A stretch of DNA of 64,000 nucleotides from Nothophaeocryptopus gaeumannii (GCA_031771865.1 JASISA010000040.1:1-64000); one strand, 5' to 3'. Counted from the first letter of the stretch, positions 54,305-64,000 are shown. Made by a program: numbers and translations. Notes: generated by a model from the letters alone, not told the origin.

Positions 54305-54482
54305 ATTGAATACAAGTCACATTCGATCATTTCAGTCCAGCCTAAGGCATGAAGCGGGAGCTGCCGTCTCCATGTGGGTCCTTCAAAGCTTCACCTTTCG
54401 ATCTTGCATGTGAAACGTCAAAGACAACGACTACTTCTTCTACCCTCCTCTCATTCAGCCTCACGGAGACACCTCGACAACT

Positions 54483-55071
54483 ATGACCACCCCCTCTCCC
54501 AACCCCATCGTCTTCTTCGACATAACCTACGGGGGCGAACCCCTCGGCCGCATCAAAATCGAACTCTTCGCATCGACCGTCCCCCGAACCGCAGAAAACT
54601 TCCGCCAATTCTGCACCGGCGAAACCAAAAATCATCTCGGCAAACCCTTGGGCTACAAGGGAAGCAAATTCCACCGATGCATCAAGGACTTCATGTTGCA
54701 AGGAGGGGATTTTTTGAATGGAGACGGGACGGGGAGTGCGAGCATTTATGGGACGAGTAGTTTTGCGGATGAGAATTTTGAGCTGAAGCATGATGCGGCG
54801 GGGATGTTGAGTATGGCGGTATGTGCAAAGCAAGATCGTTATGCTTATGGAACGTGTGGCTGACGGTTTTGCTAAGAATTCCGGACCGAATACGAATGGC
54901 TCTCAATTCTTCATTACCACGGTTGCGACACCACACTTGAACGGCAAACACGTGGTTTTCGGTAAAGTCGTGGATGGCATGGATGTGGTTCGGAAGATTG
55001 AGAACGTCCGGACGAGGGCTGGTGATGTGCCGAATCAGCCTGTCGTCATCGCACAGTGCGGTGAGATGTGA
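54483..55071 (+). CDS. cyp3: Cyclophilin H (peptidyl-prolyl cis-trans isomerase)
   Basis: Exons 54483-54818 and 54877-55071, a 58-bp intron with GTATGT donor and CTGAC branch. The 176-residue single-domain cyclophilin reads NPIVFFDITYGGEPLGRIKI, FHRCIKDFMLQGGDF, GTGSASIYG, FADENF, NTNGSQFFIT, and ends VVIAQCGEM. The N-terminal NPIVFFD and terminal QCGEM point to the cyclophilin H subgroup, which binds the U4/U6 snRNP. The usual FHRVI is FHRCI here, a mild change; the catalytic Arg of FHR and the QFF motif are kept. The terminus lacks an ER or mitochondrial signal. Confidence 0.94.
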
Positions 55072-55457
55072 TATTAGCCAGGGAAGACGAGATCATCACA
55101 TGAAAAAGAGCAGGCGAAACGAGTGCTGACCATTGGGGAACAAAAGTCACAAGCGGAACGAAGGTGCCAATTGAAAGACTTCGGCAACTTCAAGATCGCA
55201 CGATTGGCCAAATTGACCGTCAGAGTACCTGTCGCTCTTCAAAAATATTTACATCAGAGCCATTCCAAGCAGCAAGCTCTCCACATATCTCAGCATTTCC
55301 CAAGAAAATCTCTTCATTCCCCAAAACTTCTCCTCTCAACACCTCAGCTACATAAATCAACATGATCGATCGAACACTTATGTGGACAGGCCGCTGCTAA
55401 AGCACAATCGTGACGGTCGTCGTTGCTAAAATCATTCAATCAAGGCACTTCTACCTT
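55072..55457. other. Short convergent gap
   Basis: 386 bases between the 3' ends of the cyclophilin H gene (plus) and the GH17 gene (minus). No gene or clear terminator structure was recognised. Confidence 0.5.
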
Positions 55458-56858
55458 TTAGCCGGAGAACAGTCCAGAGCAGCCCCAGTACTGCTCCACA
55501 CCCAAGTCACCCGGTGCCTTCCATTTATCATCTTCGAATGAGAAGATGGCGGACTTTGAGCCAGCCTTGGCGAGGATGGAGTTAATGGCGGCCTGCTGTT
55601 GGTCGAGACCGGGAATGGCGATACCGTTGGCGTTACCCTTTGATGGCCAGCCGGTCTCGAGGTTGTAGTGGTCCTTCTCGTGGTTGCAACAAGCAGCGAG
55701 GTCATCCATCTGGCTAGCGACAAAGTCGCCTGCCTTCTCAGCATCCAACCCGCCATTGAAGAATGGGTGGATGTTGGCTGCGATGACATCGACCACAGGG
55801 CAGAGAGTGCTAGCATGCTCCTGGATCGTGCCCAAGGGCTCGGTGGTGGTGACTGGGCCGTTGAAACCAGCAGCCTTGAAGGAGCTCTTCGCCTGGTTGA
55901 CGAAGTCGGCGAGCGAGCCAGCATCGACGAAGCCGTTGAAGATAGCCTCGTTACCGCAAACGACCATGACAACCATATCCCAGTTGTCCTTACCCCAGGT
56001 GGTGAGGGTGCCAATTTGCTCATGAGCACCGCTGAGCCCCTTGCCATCGATGTAGACACCGAGAATCATCTTCAAGCCATGAGCCTTGGCAGCATTTCCA
56101 ACATTCTGCGGGCCAGAGCAGTCGGTGGCATAAATTCGAACAGTAGTGAAGCCGTAGGCCTTGATCTGGCCGATATCGTGCATCACTTCATCCGCGGTCT
56201 TGCAAGAGCCGCTCTGCGCGTATGGAGTGTAGGTCATGGCCCATTGGTTACCGTTCGCTGAAATGGAGCCCGTTGATCCTCCAGTTGAACCGCCTGAAGA
56301 ACCTCCATATCCTTGAGGCGTTTGCTTCTCTGGAGAAGCGGGGGTGCTCGGGACAGGCACAGGCACAGCAGCGTATGAGGTCGACTTCTCCTCGGGTTGC
56401 GAATAGGACGGCGGTGGCGGTGGTGCACTACTTGAAGTGCTGATCGTGGTCGGTGCAGCAGACGTGGTAGTCGTAGTCGGTGCAGTAGACGTGGTAGTCG
56501 TAGTCGATGCAGCAGACGTGGTAGTTGTAGTCGGTGCAGCAGACGTGGTAGTCGTATTCGATGCGGCAAAGGTGGTAGTCGGGGCTGCAGTCGTCGAAGT
56601 CGTCAAAGTCGTTGATGGTGGCGAAATTGGTACAAAAGTTGGCTCACCGTACCAGGTGGTCGTATAAGTGGTGCAGCCGCATGTTGCGTTTGCAGATGCA
56701 GGCGACAGCTCCGGAGAGACGCCGCCATATCCTTTGGGAGCATCGGGAGTGGCGCCCTTCTTGTGCAAGTTCATGTGGCCTGAGTGAATGCCCCCGGCCT
56801 GAACGGAGGCCACCAGTCCCGACGCAAGGAGCGCCGCCGCAGTGAGGTAAAGCATCAT
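55458..56858 (-). CDS. Secreted GH17 beta-1,3-glucanase/glucanosyltransferase-like cell wall protein
   Basis: 466 residues, one exon, start at the first of two ATGs (56856-56858). A signal peptide (MMLYLTAAALLASGLVASVQ) is followed by a region with CTTYTTTWYGEPTF, a Thr/Ser/Ala linker of tandem TTTTTSAAPT decapeptides (about 95-140), a Pro/Gly-rich spacer and a GH17 domain from about 210 to the end. Predicted catalytic residues are Glu in VCGNEAIF (about 301, acid/base) and Glu in LETGWPS (about 400, nucleophile). Such proteins (Scw11/BtgE-like) remodel cell-wall beta-glucan. There is no C-terminal GPI signal; the chain ends CSGLFSG. Confidence 0.92.
   Translation of the reverse strand: MMLYLTAAALLASGLVASVQAGGIHSGHMNLHKKGATPDAPKGYGGVSPELSPASANATCGCTTYTTTWYGEPTFVPISPPSTTLTTSTTAAPTTTFAASNTTTTSAAPTTTTTSAASTTTTTSTAPTTTTTSAAPTTISTSSSAPPPPPSYSQPEEKSTSYAAVPVPVPSTPASPEKQTPQGYGGSSGGSTGGSTGSISANGNQWAMTYTPYAQSGSCKTADEVMHDIGQIKAYGFTTVRIYATDCSGPQNVGNAAKAHGLKMILGVYIDGKGLSGAHEQIGTLTTWGKDNWDMVVMVVCGNEAIFNGFVDAGSLADFVNQAKSSFKAAGFNGPVTTTEPLGTIQEHASTLCPVVDVIAANIHPFFNGGLDAEKAGDFVASQMDDLAACCNHEKDHYNLETGWPSKGNANGIAIPGLDQQQAAINSILAKAGSKSAIFSFEDDKWKAPGDLGVEQYWGCSGLFSG
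56450..56573. repeat. 30-bp coding repeat in the GH17 linker
   Basis: Four near-identical 30-base units encoding the TTTTTSAAPT-type decapeptide within the Ser/Thr-rich linker of the GH17 gene. Confidence 0.85.
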
Positions 56859-57385
56859 GGTAGTATATTATCGCGAGAGCCGCTAAAGGAGTGGAGCGGA
56901 CAATCGTATTGGTGAACGAGTGACTTGGTCGTGCGGTGGTGGTGACAGCGAGGGGAGAAGCATCGCGCGCGCGCGGAAAGGAAATGCGACCTACCTATGC
57001 CAGACCCCCATGGCGCCTGAGCTCCCCTACTCGTGCGATAAAATAGCAAATGCGCGAGCAACGGGTGTTGTTGTTCATCCAACCGGGCCTGCGACTCGCG
57101 GTGATAGTTTAATGAGGTGAGGAGGCAAAGCGCGCAATAGCCGCCTTTACCCATGTCGCTTGGCACTATTGGAAGGAGCGGCGGGCAGGACGGAAGGCGC
57201 AAGCTAATCTAATTGCACAACATTAACCGAACTACTGGACCCGCCTGTATCCTTTGGAGAGTCCGTCTGTAATGCATGGTCTCTGTACAGATGCGATACA
57301 TACGAGATGTAATCTATCACTCCCTTTCTCTGGAGCCCTATAATATACACCACCTCTCCTTTTCTTTCGTCTGGGCTCATCTCCC
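56859..57385. other. Upstream region of GH17 gene
   Basis: 527 bases holding the GH17 promoter and the 3' end of the DHODH gene. A CG-alternating run (about 56966-56976) and an ATAATATAC element directly ahead of the GH17 ATG are the only notable features. Confidence 0.45.
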
Positions 57386-59542
57386 TCAGTTCTTCTTGGA
57401 CTCGTCACTCTTCTTAATGGCCTCTCGCATCTCCGTCTTCATCCTCGTGATCGTTCCCACGCCACTATACATCATGGCAGTATAGACCTGGCATACACTC
57501 GCGCCGGCATTAAGGATCTCAAGGCACTGCTCGCCATTCGTAATGCCGCCTGTAGCGAAGATGACTTTGGAACCAGATGAAGGATCGTTTGGGGTGATTT
57601 TTGGTGCGGGTTGTGAGAGGCGTTCAGGTTTCGAAGCGATGTATTTGGCCGTGTCCGCTGCTGCACCGGCGACTTGTTTGGTGGCGGAGCTGACTCGTTG
57701 TAGTGCATCTTGCGCTGCGTCTCGGACGGAGCTGGTGTTAACTTCGGGTACCGCTTCCTGGGCTTCCTGCGCCGCACTTTGCGCAGACTCCCTGGTACTT
57801 TGTGCAGCAGACTTGACTTTGTCTATTGCACCCTCGGCGGTCTCCTTGGTGTCCTGTCCAGTGGAAATGACTTTCTGAAGGGCGCCTTCCGCTGCTTCTC
57901 TTGGAGACTCTGCTTTTCCTTCTGTTACTGGCGATGGTGTCTTCGGCGCTGAAGGCAACTTTTCGCTTGCGGCCTCCCCAAGGCTCTTTGCCTGATCCGG
58001 TGACGATTTATGTCGATCAGGAATCTTGATCAGAGGTTGTTTGCTTTCCTGCTCCGCTTCAGCAGTGAGAGGCTTAAGTTGCTTCTGATCTCGCTCCAAG
58101 CTCCGCTTCACTGACTCTTCCGTCGGAGGCGAGGGCAGCTTATCCGATGGCTCTAGAACGCTCTGCACCTGCTTCTGGGTGTTCTCTTCCGGTGGGCCCT
58201 GATCCAGCTTCATACGGTATCTCTTCACCAGATCAAGAGTCCGGTGGAACATCTGAGGTCCAGAGTATCCGCCGACTTCAGTCAGAGTCTTCGCCTCGTT
58301 TGCTGGCATAATGTAGCCTTTCGGTAAAGGGTCAGGTCGCTTCTTGGTGGTATTTCCGACAATGACGCCGTCGACGCCTGATGCCCACACTGCTGTGCAG
58401 ATGCCTTCTATCTGCGAATCGCTGTCTTCATCGGGAGAGACTTTGACCATTACTGCTGGCTTCGTTTTCCGATCAATCGACTTGGCTGTGTTGACCACAG
58501 CAGAGAGGATGGCAGTTAGAGGTGCGGTCGCCTGCAAATCCCGCAGGCCAGGTGTATTTGGAGAGGACACGTTCACGACCAGGATGTCCGCATACTTCGC
58601 CAGGTGTTCGACGCCAAAGACGTAGTCTCGAGCAACGGCCGCGATATCCGCGTCTGGTGTGGTTTTGTTCTTCGCAACTTGAACCGCGAGCAACTTGCCA
58701 GGCACTAAACTCCCAGGAGGCACACCCGCCTCTCCGTCCAAAATCAATCTCTCCGTCTCTGGTTCTAGCCCAAGGCCATGCCCGTATCCAAACTGCCGCA
58801 CGCGTTCACGAAGCTGCATAGCCACATGCTCCACGCCCGAAGAGTTCAGACCATATCTATTGATGAGCGCGTTTTGACTTGGTATCCGGAAAACTCTCGG
58901 CTTTGGATTCCCTTCCTGAGGTAGAGGCGTCGCTCCACCGACTTCCACTACCGCAGGTCCCAGCGCCAAAAGCGCAGAGGGTATCTCCGCATCTTTATCA
59001 ATCCCTGCAGACGTTCCGATCGGATTATCCAGGGTGTGTCCGAATACTTCCACTTTCAAGTCACCCAGCTCTTGATCTTGATTCCCTCGTTCTCGAATAT
59101 GAAGGTTGAAGTCGTAGAGGCCTTTGATATATCGTACACCAGCATGATGCGCCTCTTCCGCATCGGAATATACGAGCCGAATCAGAGGTACAACAAGATA
59201 CTGGTGCAAGCTTGCACGGGTGTCGGTGATGTAGAGGTAGCCGAAGCTCAGGAGCAAGACCAGGCCTGTTCCATAGACATAGGCTATGAGCCTAGAGCCA
59301 GTATTGGCTGTTCCAACTGCAGCTTTTGTAGCGGTCTGTTTCACCTGCTCGGTCGTAGACTGGTATCGACGCTGCGTTCGGAGTTGCTGTGCTATTCGAG
59401 ATGGTAGGCGCGTTCGGGTCGATGGAAGAGAGATTTGTCGTTGCCATTGGCGCTGCACGCGGCGCCATTGCGTACGATTGAGGCCTGTAGATTGTCGTAG
59501 AATTTGTGCAGATGCGCCGAACAGGCGCTGCGTGCCCAGCAT
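57386..59542 (-). CDS. URA9: Mitochondrial dihydroorotate dehydrogenase (class 2) with large insertion
   Basis: 718 residues, no intron, start in CAACAATG. A basic, Arg/Gln-rich presequence is followed by a membrane segment (LIAYVYGTGLVLLLSFGYLY, about 84-104) and the DHODH barrel: GTSAGIDKDAEIP, NRYGLNSSGVEH, VNVSSPNTPGLRDLQ (class 2 catalytic Ser), GNTTKKRP and a terminal FMN-phosphate region ATGGITNGEQCLEILNAGAS. It oxidises dihydroorotate to orotate with ubiquinone in pyrimidine synthesis. Between about 444 and 655 an extra stretch of about 210 residues is inserted just before the FMN-phosphate strand. It is Pro/Lys/Glu-rich and then helical and Ala/Glu/Lys-rich (ETAEGAIDKVKSAAQSTRES), like LEA repeats. 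The reading frame is intact throughout. Confidence 0.93.
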   Translation of the reverse strand: MLGTQRLFGASAQILRQSTGLNRTQWRRVQRQWQRQISLPSTRTRLPSRIAQQLRTQRRYQSTTEQVKQTATKAAVGTANTGSRLIAYVYGTGLVLLLSFGYLYITDTRASLHQYLVVPLIRLVYSDAEEAHHAGVRYIKGLYDFNLHIRERGNQDQELGDLKVEVFGHTLDNPIGTSAGIDKDAEIPSALLALGPAVVEVGGATPLPQEGNPKPRVFRIPSQNALINRYGLNSSGVEHVAMQLRERVRQFGYGHGLGLEPETERLILDGEAGVPPGSLVPGKLLAVQVAKNKTTPDADIAAVARDYVFGVEHLAKYADILVVNVSSPNTPGLRDLQATAPLTAILSAVVNTAKSIDRKTKPAVMVKVSPDEDSDSQIEGICTAVWASGVDGVIVGNTTKKRPDPLPKGYIMPANEAKTLTEVGGYSGPQMFHRTLDLVKRYRMKLDQGPPEENTQKQVQSVLEPSDKLPSPPTEESVKRSLERDQKQLKPLTAEAEQESKQPLIKIPDRHKSSPDQAKSLGEAASEKLPSAPKTPSPVTEGKAESPREAAEGALQKVISTGQDTKETAEGAIDKVKSAAQSTRESAQSAAQEAQEAVPEVNTSSVRDAAQDALQRVSSATKQVAGAAADTAKYIASKPERLSQPAPKITPNDPSSGSKVIFATGGITNGEQCLEILNAGASVCQVYTAMMYSGVGTITRMKTEMREAIKKSDESKKN

Positions 59543-60361
59543 TGTTGCTAGCGGGGCATGAGGATGTGATGCTAGAGCTCAGGAACATTGGGGGTTGAAT
59601 TCACTTCCCCAGCCGATGACGCGGCAGCGCTAATGGGCCGTTCCGATACATCGGCCCATGCGTTTCCATCAGATCGATCGGACTAGCTACACATGTAAGG
59701 GACATTAGCTACGGCCTATATTAGCGAAAGTGCATCAAAACACGCTAGAGAACCATATCGAGAGGTAGAGATGGCCATTCACAGTCCGTTTCTGTGAGTC
59801 TGATCCAATAGGAGTTTTTATAGTCGATTTCAACGTGTTGTAGGGGATGCATTTTCGCTAACATAGGCTGTAGTGCAGTGCATAGTTAGTCCAATACGGA
59901 TGAATGCTTGATCGACTTGAGCGGCAGACATAAATTGGAGAACACCATGTGTTCAACCATGCGTGTGCTTGTTATGCATTTTCGGCCCTTCGCCTCTGCA
60001 TTATGCATAAATCTACGTATCCGACTCCGATGCCTGAGCATACCTCGGCGCGAACGCAGTCCTTCATCTCGCGTGTGATCGTCGCTCCAGGTGCGGAGGT
60101 GACGGTTGTGATTGTCTCGGTAGAAGTGCTTTGATTGAAAGTCTCCCATGATCAATAGTGAGATATGGAGTCTCGCAGGTGGTTGTCTGGGTTAGAAGAG
60201 CAAATTCCATCGTATCCTGAGAAGGGAGACTGATGTTCTTCGAACAATATTCTCCAACGCTGATGGAAGGTACAGCCGCCGCTTGCTCACGCCGCACATT
60301 CAGATGAGCGAGCCACGCTTTAGCATATCTCTTTGAAGCAGTACAGCCGGTAATCATGGGC
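59543..60361. other. Intergenic
   Basis: Holds the DHODH promoter on its left side. A 97-codon minus-strand frame (60064-60357) has no supporting feature. Confidence 0.5.
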
Positions 60362-61966
60362 TTAGAAAGTCAGCGAGAGAACCAGGACCGACACGCACGT
60401 TTCTACCAGCCTCGTCGAAACATCAGCACGCGTCTGAGCGCCACCACTAGAGCTGGTACTCTGCAACGCTTCTTGTGTCTGAACAGCCCATGCCGAGCTA
60501 GTCGTGATTCCCTCAGAACGCGATGTGGTGACCGACTTCGATACCGGCTTGCTAATGCCCACGGACGTCAACGTAGTCTTCTGCCCGTCATCACTTTGCA
60601 CAAGTCCATCTTCGCCAAGCGAAAACACATCTCCATCAATCGTCACGGCCGAGCCTCCTATAGAAAGAGTAATGCCGTCCATCACGACTTGACCAGTTTG
60701 ACCCGCGACTCCATATGCCATAAGTGTGCTAGAGCCGACGGTGATGAGGGCTTCAGGCGCCAAGTCGGCAGACGCGGAGGATGCGTTTGAGGAGGATGCG
60801 TTTTGAGTAGGGGATGGTTTTAGTGGTGTCATCACTGGCGATTACGATTCCGAAGTCTCCAACGCTAATTGTCTTTCCGTTGATGGTCTTGGCAGGGCCT
60901 CATTCGCTCAGAGTCACTCCATCGATCACGAGGGTCCGAATCTCAGCAGTCTCAAGAGCTGTGTATTTAGCGCCATCTATCGTGATGACGGCTTGCGAAG
61001 AGGCGATACCAGTGGTTGCCGCCCCGAAAGAGGCTGTGCTGGTCTTTTCATCACCGACGGCAACCACTCCGGCCGAGTCAAGGCTGATCGTTTGGCCATC
61101 GATGGTCACAGGCGAGCCACCGACACTCGAAGCACTACGTAAGACGACGAGCGCCCTTTGTAGGTCTAAAGTAGGTACTTATTGGATCGTAGAGCTCTTC
61201 CCAGTCCAAGGCACAGCTGGCCCAAGCTGGATCAAAACTCCGAATTTCAGAAGGTACAACAAGAACAGGGTTGTAGAGATTCAGGATCGTCTGACAGTCC
61301 CAATCGACAGCAATGCCACAGTTACTATGACACTGCGGCGTATGTATCCAGGCGAATCTATTGTATGGCCAATTCAGATTTGCCAAGTCGAAAGACGCCG
61401 CGGCCATGGAGTACACAGCAAAGTCGGTGCCTGATGCAAGGTTGTATGTGAAGTAGTGGCTGTCTCCGACGGCACTCGACAGATCGGTGGGGCTCAGACC
61501 GATGATGGACCCAGTGTGTGCTTGACCGATGGTAGAGATACAGTCGTTGAGTGCGTAGACGGTGTTGAATGAGATGTACACAGACGGCGATGTCAGGGCC
61601 CTGCCCTCGTGGACTTCTACCGCTTCGCCAGTCGATGTCGGTGTTGGAGCTCGTGTAGTCGTGAAGTTTGTCAAGGTAACATGGGAGGCAGCAGTAGAAG
61701 CGTTCACTGGCCAGTACACCAACTGCACCGTTCCTTCATAGATCGTGCAGAAATTGCAATTGACACCGACCGAGCAACTCCAGGCGTCATTGGCGCAGTC
61801 AATCTGACCTTGTCCCAAACAGCCCACCGACGCACAATCTGGCGCTGCGATCGAGAACGAGGAGGCGGAAGGGTCTATGGAGGTAACCGTCGAGAGGCAT
61901 GAAGAGGGAACACCGCCCTGGGGACTGTGGAGGCGGATGGTGCATGTGGAGTGTGGGCACAGAGGC
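60362..61966 (-). pseudogene. Extracellular repeat-bearing protein, probably broken
   Basis: Reading leftward, an AG near 61967 opens a frame with LCPHSTCTIRLHSPQGG, SSCLSTVTSIDPSASSFSIA and DCASVGCLGQGQIDCANDAW, then a Cys/Trp-rich domain to about 61150 (CQTILNLYNPVLVVPSEIRS). A second part carries several units of the form TIDG.TISL...G.VV (VTIDGQTISLDSAGVV, VITIDGAKYTALETAE, VVMDGITLSIGGSAVTIDG), Ser/Thr-rich text and a hydrophobic end LVLSLTF, as in GPI-anchored proteins. The parts lie in different phases: a TGA at about 60898-60900 and a phase change near 60830 interrupt it, and the join near 61140 may be an intron. A signal peptide exon was not found. Confidence 0.55.
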
Positions 61967-63002
61967 TAGATGCCGGCGGCCAGAGCGTAGCAGCGTGCGG
62001 TTGTACATGTCTGTCGACCAGATCGCTGGTGGGTGTTCTGCCGTTCCTGGACATGGGTATATGGCATGGCTTCACCCGCACTCGCTCCTGCATTCTCTGT
62101 GCATGCTTATTTTGTTGACGCGTTCAATCGTACCAGTCGATGACGGGAAACGAATATGCCAAAGCATATGATGCGTTCTGCTCTCGGTTCCTGATAGAGC
62201 ATCCAGTCTTCCAGACACCCTGATCCGTAAGCAAGAGATGACGTGAAGTGGAGATGTTGGAAGAGGTTGGTCGTGGTGGGTGAGAGACTTTCCGCGTTTT
62301 CGCTCGGACTCGGCCCGAAACACGCCAAGCCTTCGGCAACGATTGCCGACCTACAGATCGACCTCCAGGCCTCGTTTTATGCTTCGTTCAAAGGTTCATG
62401 GTGGAAGTGGTTCAGTATTTTGCCTTTTGATGATACAGCAACGATCGCAAGTTCCCCAGCGTAGAATGCAGACCGATAGAAGAATGGTCTAGAGACCTGC
62501 TTACCAAGACGAGCATGTCCTCCGCTGTGTGGCAATCTGGGTCTTGATGCCGGAAGTGTTTTGAACATAGAAGCATTGAAAATGGTGATCTGCTTGCCTA
62601 CATGCAATATATGCAACAGCGCGCTGCTCCCGGCCAGCGGCATCAACTCCGCGACATCTCAGAACTAATATCTTTCATCTCCCAAAACATCGAATCCACT
62701 CTTGGGAATCCAACTGCTCCCGGAAACAAACTTCACGATCAGCACCGCAAACCATGATTTAGGCAAGGGCAGTCTTGAATACGCATCTGATGCGATAGGT
62801 GACAGTCGGCTTTGGCTTCCAAACCACGCAAGGGTGTTGCCAGCAAGTATGAGTGGACTCTTGGCCATGATCGTAGCGTTCCTGTGCCGTCTCGATACAA
62901 CCTTGATTTGAGGAACGTCACAGACCGGAGAGGTGATGGAAACCCTTGTTAGGGATATTGATCAGCGCGAGAGAGGTGTATAATAAATAGAGCGATGAAG
63001 TT
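61967..63002. other. Intergenic upstream of the hydrophobin-like gene
   Basis: No supported gene. The left part may contain the missing 5' exon of the extracellular protein on the minus strand. Confidence 0.45.
62978..62990 (+). promoter_or_regulatory. TATA-like element of the hydrophobin-like gene
   Basis: GTATAATAAATAG lies 13 bases before the first ATG (63003) and 55 bases before ATG 63045. The latter spacing is the more usual for a TATA box and start codon. Confidence 0.5.
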
Positions 63003-63539
63003 ATGTTTGCAATGAGCAGCATTCGTCGACAGCCCTCCCTCAGGATGACGGGTCTTGCATTCGCATTCGTCTGGGCAAGCTTCGCCGCACTCGCCATGGC
63101 ATTACCGCAATACTACAATCAACAACGATCGCCATACTGTTCCGACGGAGGTCGACTGCATTGCTGTGCTGCAACTTTCAATGGCGGCACGCTCACCCAT
63201 TCCTCCCACACCTTCTCTCACGATCACACACTCACGCATCAAGCAGGCCTCGCCCCTATAAAGGCCCTCTCCAACCTCGCCTGCTACGACCTCACACCAG
63301 CAACCGTAAACTGCATAATCGCAGAAGACGACCGTCCATGCACAGGCTCGTACCAGTGCTGCCAAGTTAATGACCTCGTACCCATCGTTGGCCTCTTTTG
63401 CTCCCCACCCCCTGGAGGTTGTGTTGGCGAGGAAGCAGATGGCGAGTGTACTGACTCGTTGAACAATGCGAACGGAGGGAGATTCGGTCAATGTACGGCG
63501 GACGATACTATTGATATTCGGAATGGGCTGGAATTGTGA
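63003..63539 (+). CDS. Hydrophobin-like secreted cysteine-rich protein
   Basis: Longest form 178 residues. The third in-frame ATG (63045) gives a clean signal peptide, MTGLAFAFVWASFAALAMA, and fits the TATA position better, so a 164-residue precursor is likely; the coordinates give the outer limit. Mature cysteines are spaced C-x7-CC-x38-C-x18-C-x5-CC-x12-C, matching the class I hydrophobin pattern, with YQCCQVNDLVPIVGLFC near the end. Extra: one Cys between the fourth and fifth, and a C-terminal extension with three further cysteines (GGCVGEEADGEC and FGQC). Hydrophobins coat aerial hyphae and conidia. The extension makes it atypical, and an unrelated effector-like protein is possible. Confidence 0.7.
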   Translation: MFAMSSIRRQPSLRMTGLAFAFVWASFAALAMALPQYYNQQRSPYCSDGGRLHCCAATFNGGTLTHSSHTFSHDHTLTHQAGLAPIKALSNLACYDLTPATVNCIIAEDDRPCTGSYQCCQVNDLVPIVGLFCSPPPGGCVGEEADGECTDSLNNANGGRFGQCTADDTIDIRNGLEL

Positions 63540-63660
63540 GCGATTAGGGACGTGAGGTACCCTGTACTGTATAAAGTCAAACTCATAATTCATGCTCCAG
63601 CGTACATGTTCATCCAGTTCCATGGCGCTTATGAGCGATGTCTTACATTCGCAGAAGATG

Positions 63661-63700
63661 TCCTAGGGGTCCAGCTTGTGTCCTAGGGGTCCAGCTTGAC
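63661..63700. repeat. 20-bp tandem duplication over a stop codon
   Basis: TCCTAGGGGTCCAGCTTGTG at 63661-63680 is followed by the same 18 bases at 63681-63698. The right copy holds the TAG stop of the partial minus-strand gene. Confidence 0.85.
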
Positions 63701-64000
63701 TGCAGCTGGCACATCATCCAGCTCACCTCCTTCTCGGAACCACTGATCGACTGCTGTAGCATACGGATGCTGACTCGCATATAGCCATATGGGAGATGCA
63801 GAAGTATCTTTGATCTCTCCTCTCATCTTAAATGACTCCAGTAACGGCAATTTCCCAGCCCATGGCGCTAGAGCCTCTTGCCAAGTAGAATCCTTAAACG
63901 TGACCTCGCAGATGAACAACGCCTCCAGCTTGTCCTTATGACGATCGATCAGGTCAAAGAGCTCTTGCTTCGTGCATTCGAAACTTGAGATAGCGAAAGT
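63683..64000 (-). CDS. Hypothetical protein, C-terminal part at the window edge
   Basis: An open minus-strand frame enters from beyond 64000 (TFAISSFECTKQELFDLIDR, LEALFICEVTF, WQEALAPWAGKLPLLESFKM) and stops at TAG 63683-63685 after AAVKLDP. It has natural composition and may belong to an ascomycete family with leucine-rich or F-box-type N-termini, but only about 105 codons are visible, so no function is assigned. Confidence 0.6.
   Translation of the reverse strand, partial: TFAISSFECTKQELFDLIDRHKDKLEALFICEVTFKDSTWQEALAPWAGKLPLLESFKMRGEIKDTSASPIWLYASQHPYATAVDQWFREGGELDDVPAAVKLDP

Overview
The window comes from a filamentous ascomycete, probably a Dothideomycete. Introns are 49-72 bp with GT...AG ends and CTGAC/CTAAC branch sites. 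Fungal families are present: PNP-NACHT-ankyrin NLR-like gene, hydrophobin, Bik1/CLIP, GH17 glucanase, Aro8 aminotransferase and A-T-R-SDR reductase. Part of the repeat DNA carries a RIP-type mutation pattern (CpA lost, TpA gained). The order within Pezizomycotina is an inference.

Region 1 (1-16.4 kb) is gene-poor accessory DNA. It holds a broken NLR-like gene running off the left edge, two decayed pogo-type transposase fragments, a broken gene with a PD-(D/E)XK-like motif, two kinase-like genes, a block of minisatellites and palindromes at 13.1-13.7 kb, and the 3' part of a Ty1/copia element.

Region 2 (16.4-33.3 kb) is a nest of transposons. A degenerate Helitron (Rep plus Pif1 helicase) lies between two same-strand copia fragments. 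A nearly complete hAT element with perfect 22-bp inverted ends and a perfect 8-bp target duplication sits in a 54-bp tandem repeat. A heavily RIP-mutated LINE follows, carrying a later unmutated solo LTR with a 5-bp target duplication. A second RIP-mutated stretch runs to 33.3 kb.

Region 3 (33.3-64 kb) is the gene-bearing part: a DHA2 MFS transporter, a 1328-residue A-T-R-SDR enzyme of the glycine betaine reductase (ATRR) type, an APH-fold kinase-like gene, a Bik1/CLIP-170 homologue, an Aro8-type aminotransferase, SmG (three small exons), cyclophilin H, a GH17 cell-wall glucanase, mitochondrial dihydroorotate dehydrogenase with a large insertion, and a hydrophobin-like gene. Three decayed genes are mixed in: a cysteine-rich surface protein with three nonsense codons that all fit C-to-T, a Dal5/Tna1-type permease with intact splice sites, and a repeat-bearing extracellular protein. 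A partial gene runs off the right edge.

Functionally the intact genes are mostly core metabolism, splicing, cytoskeleton and cell surface. The enzyme pair of most interest is the ATRR-type reductase, with an MFS transporter upstream and a convergent APH-fold kinase downstream. No complete secondary-metabolite cluster is visible. Exon boundaries are hand-read from splice motifs and frame continuity.
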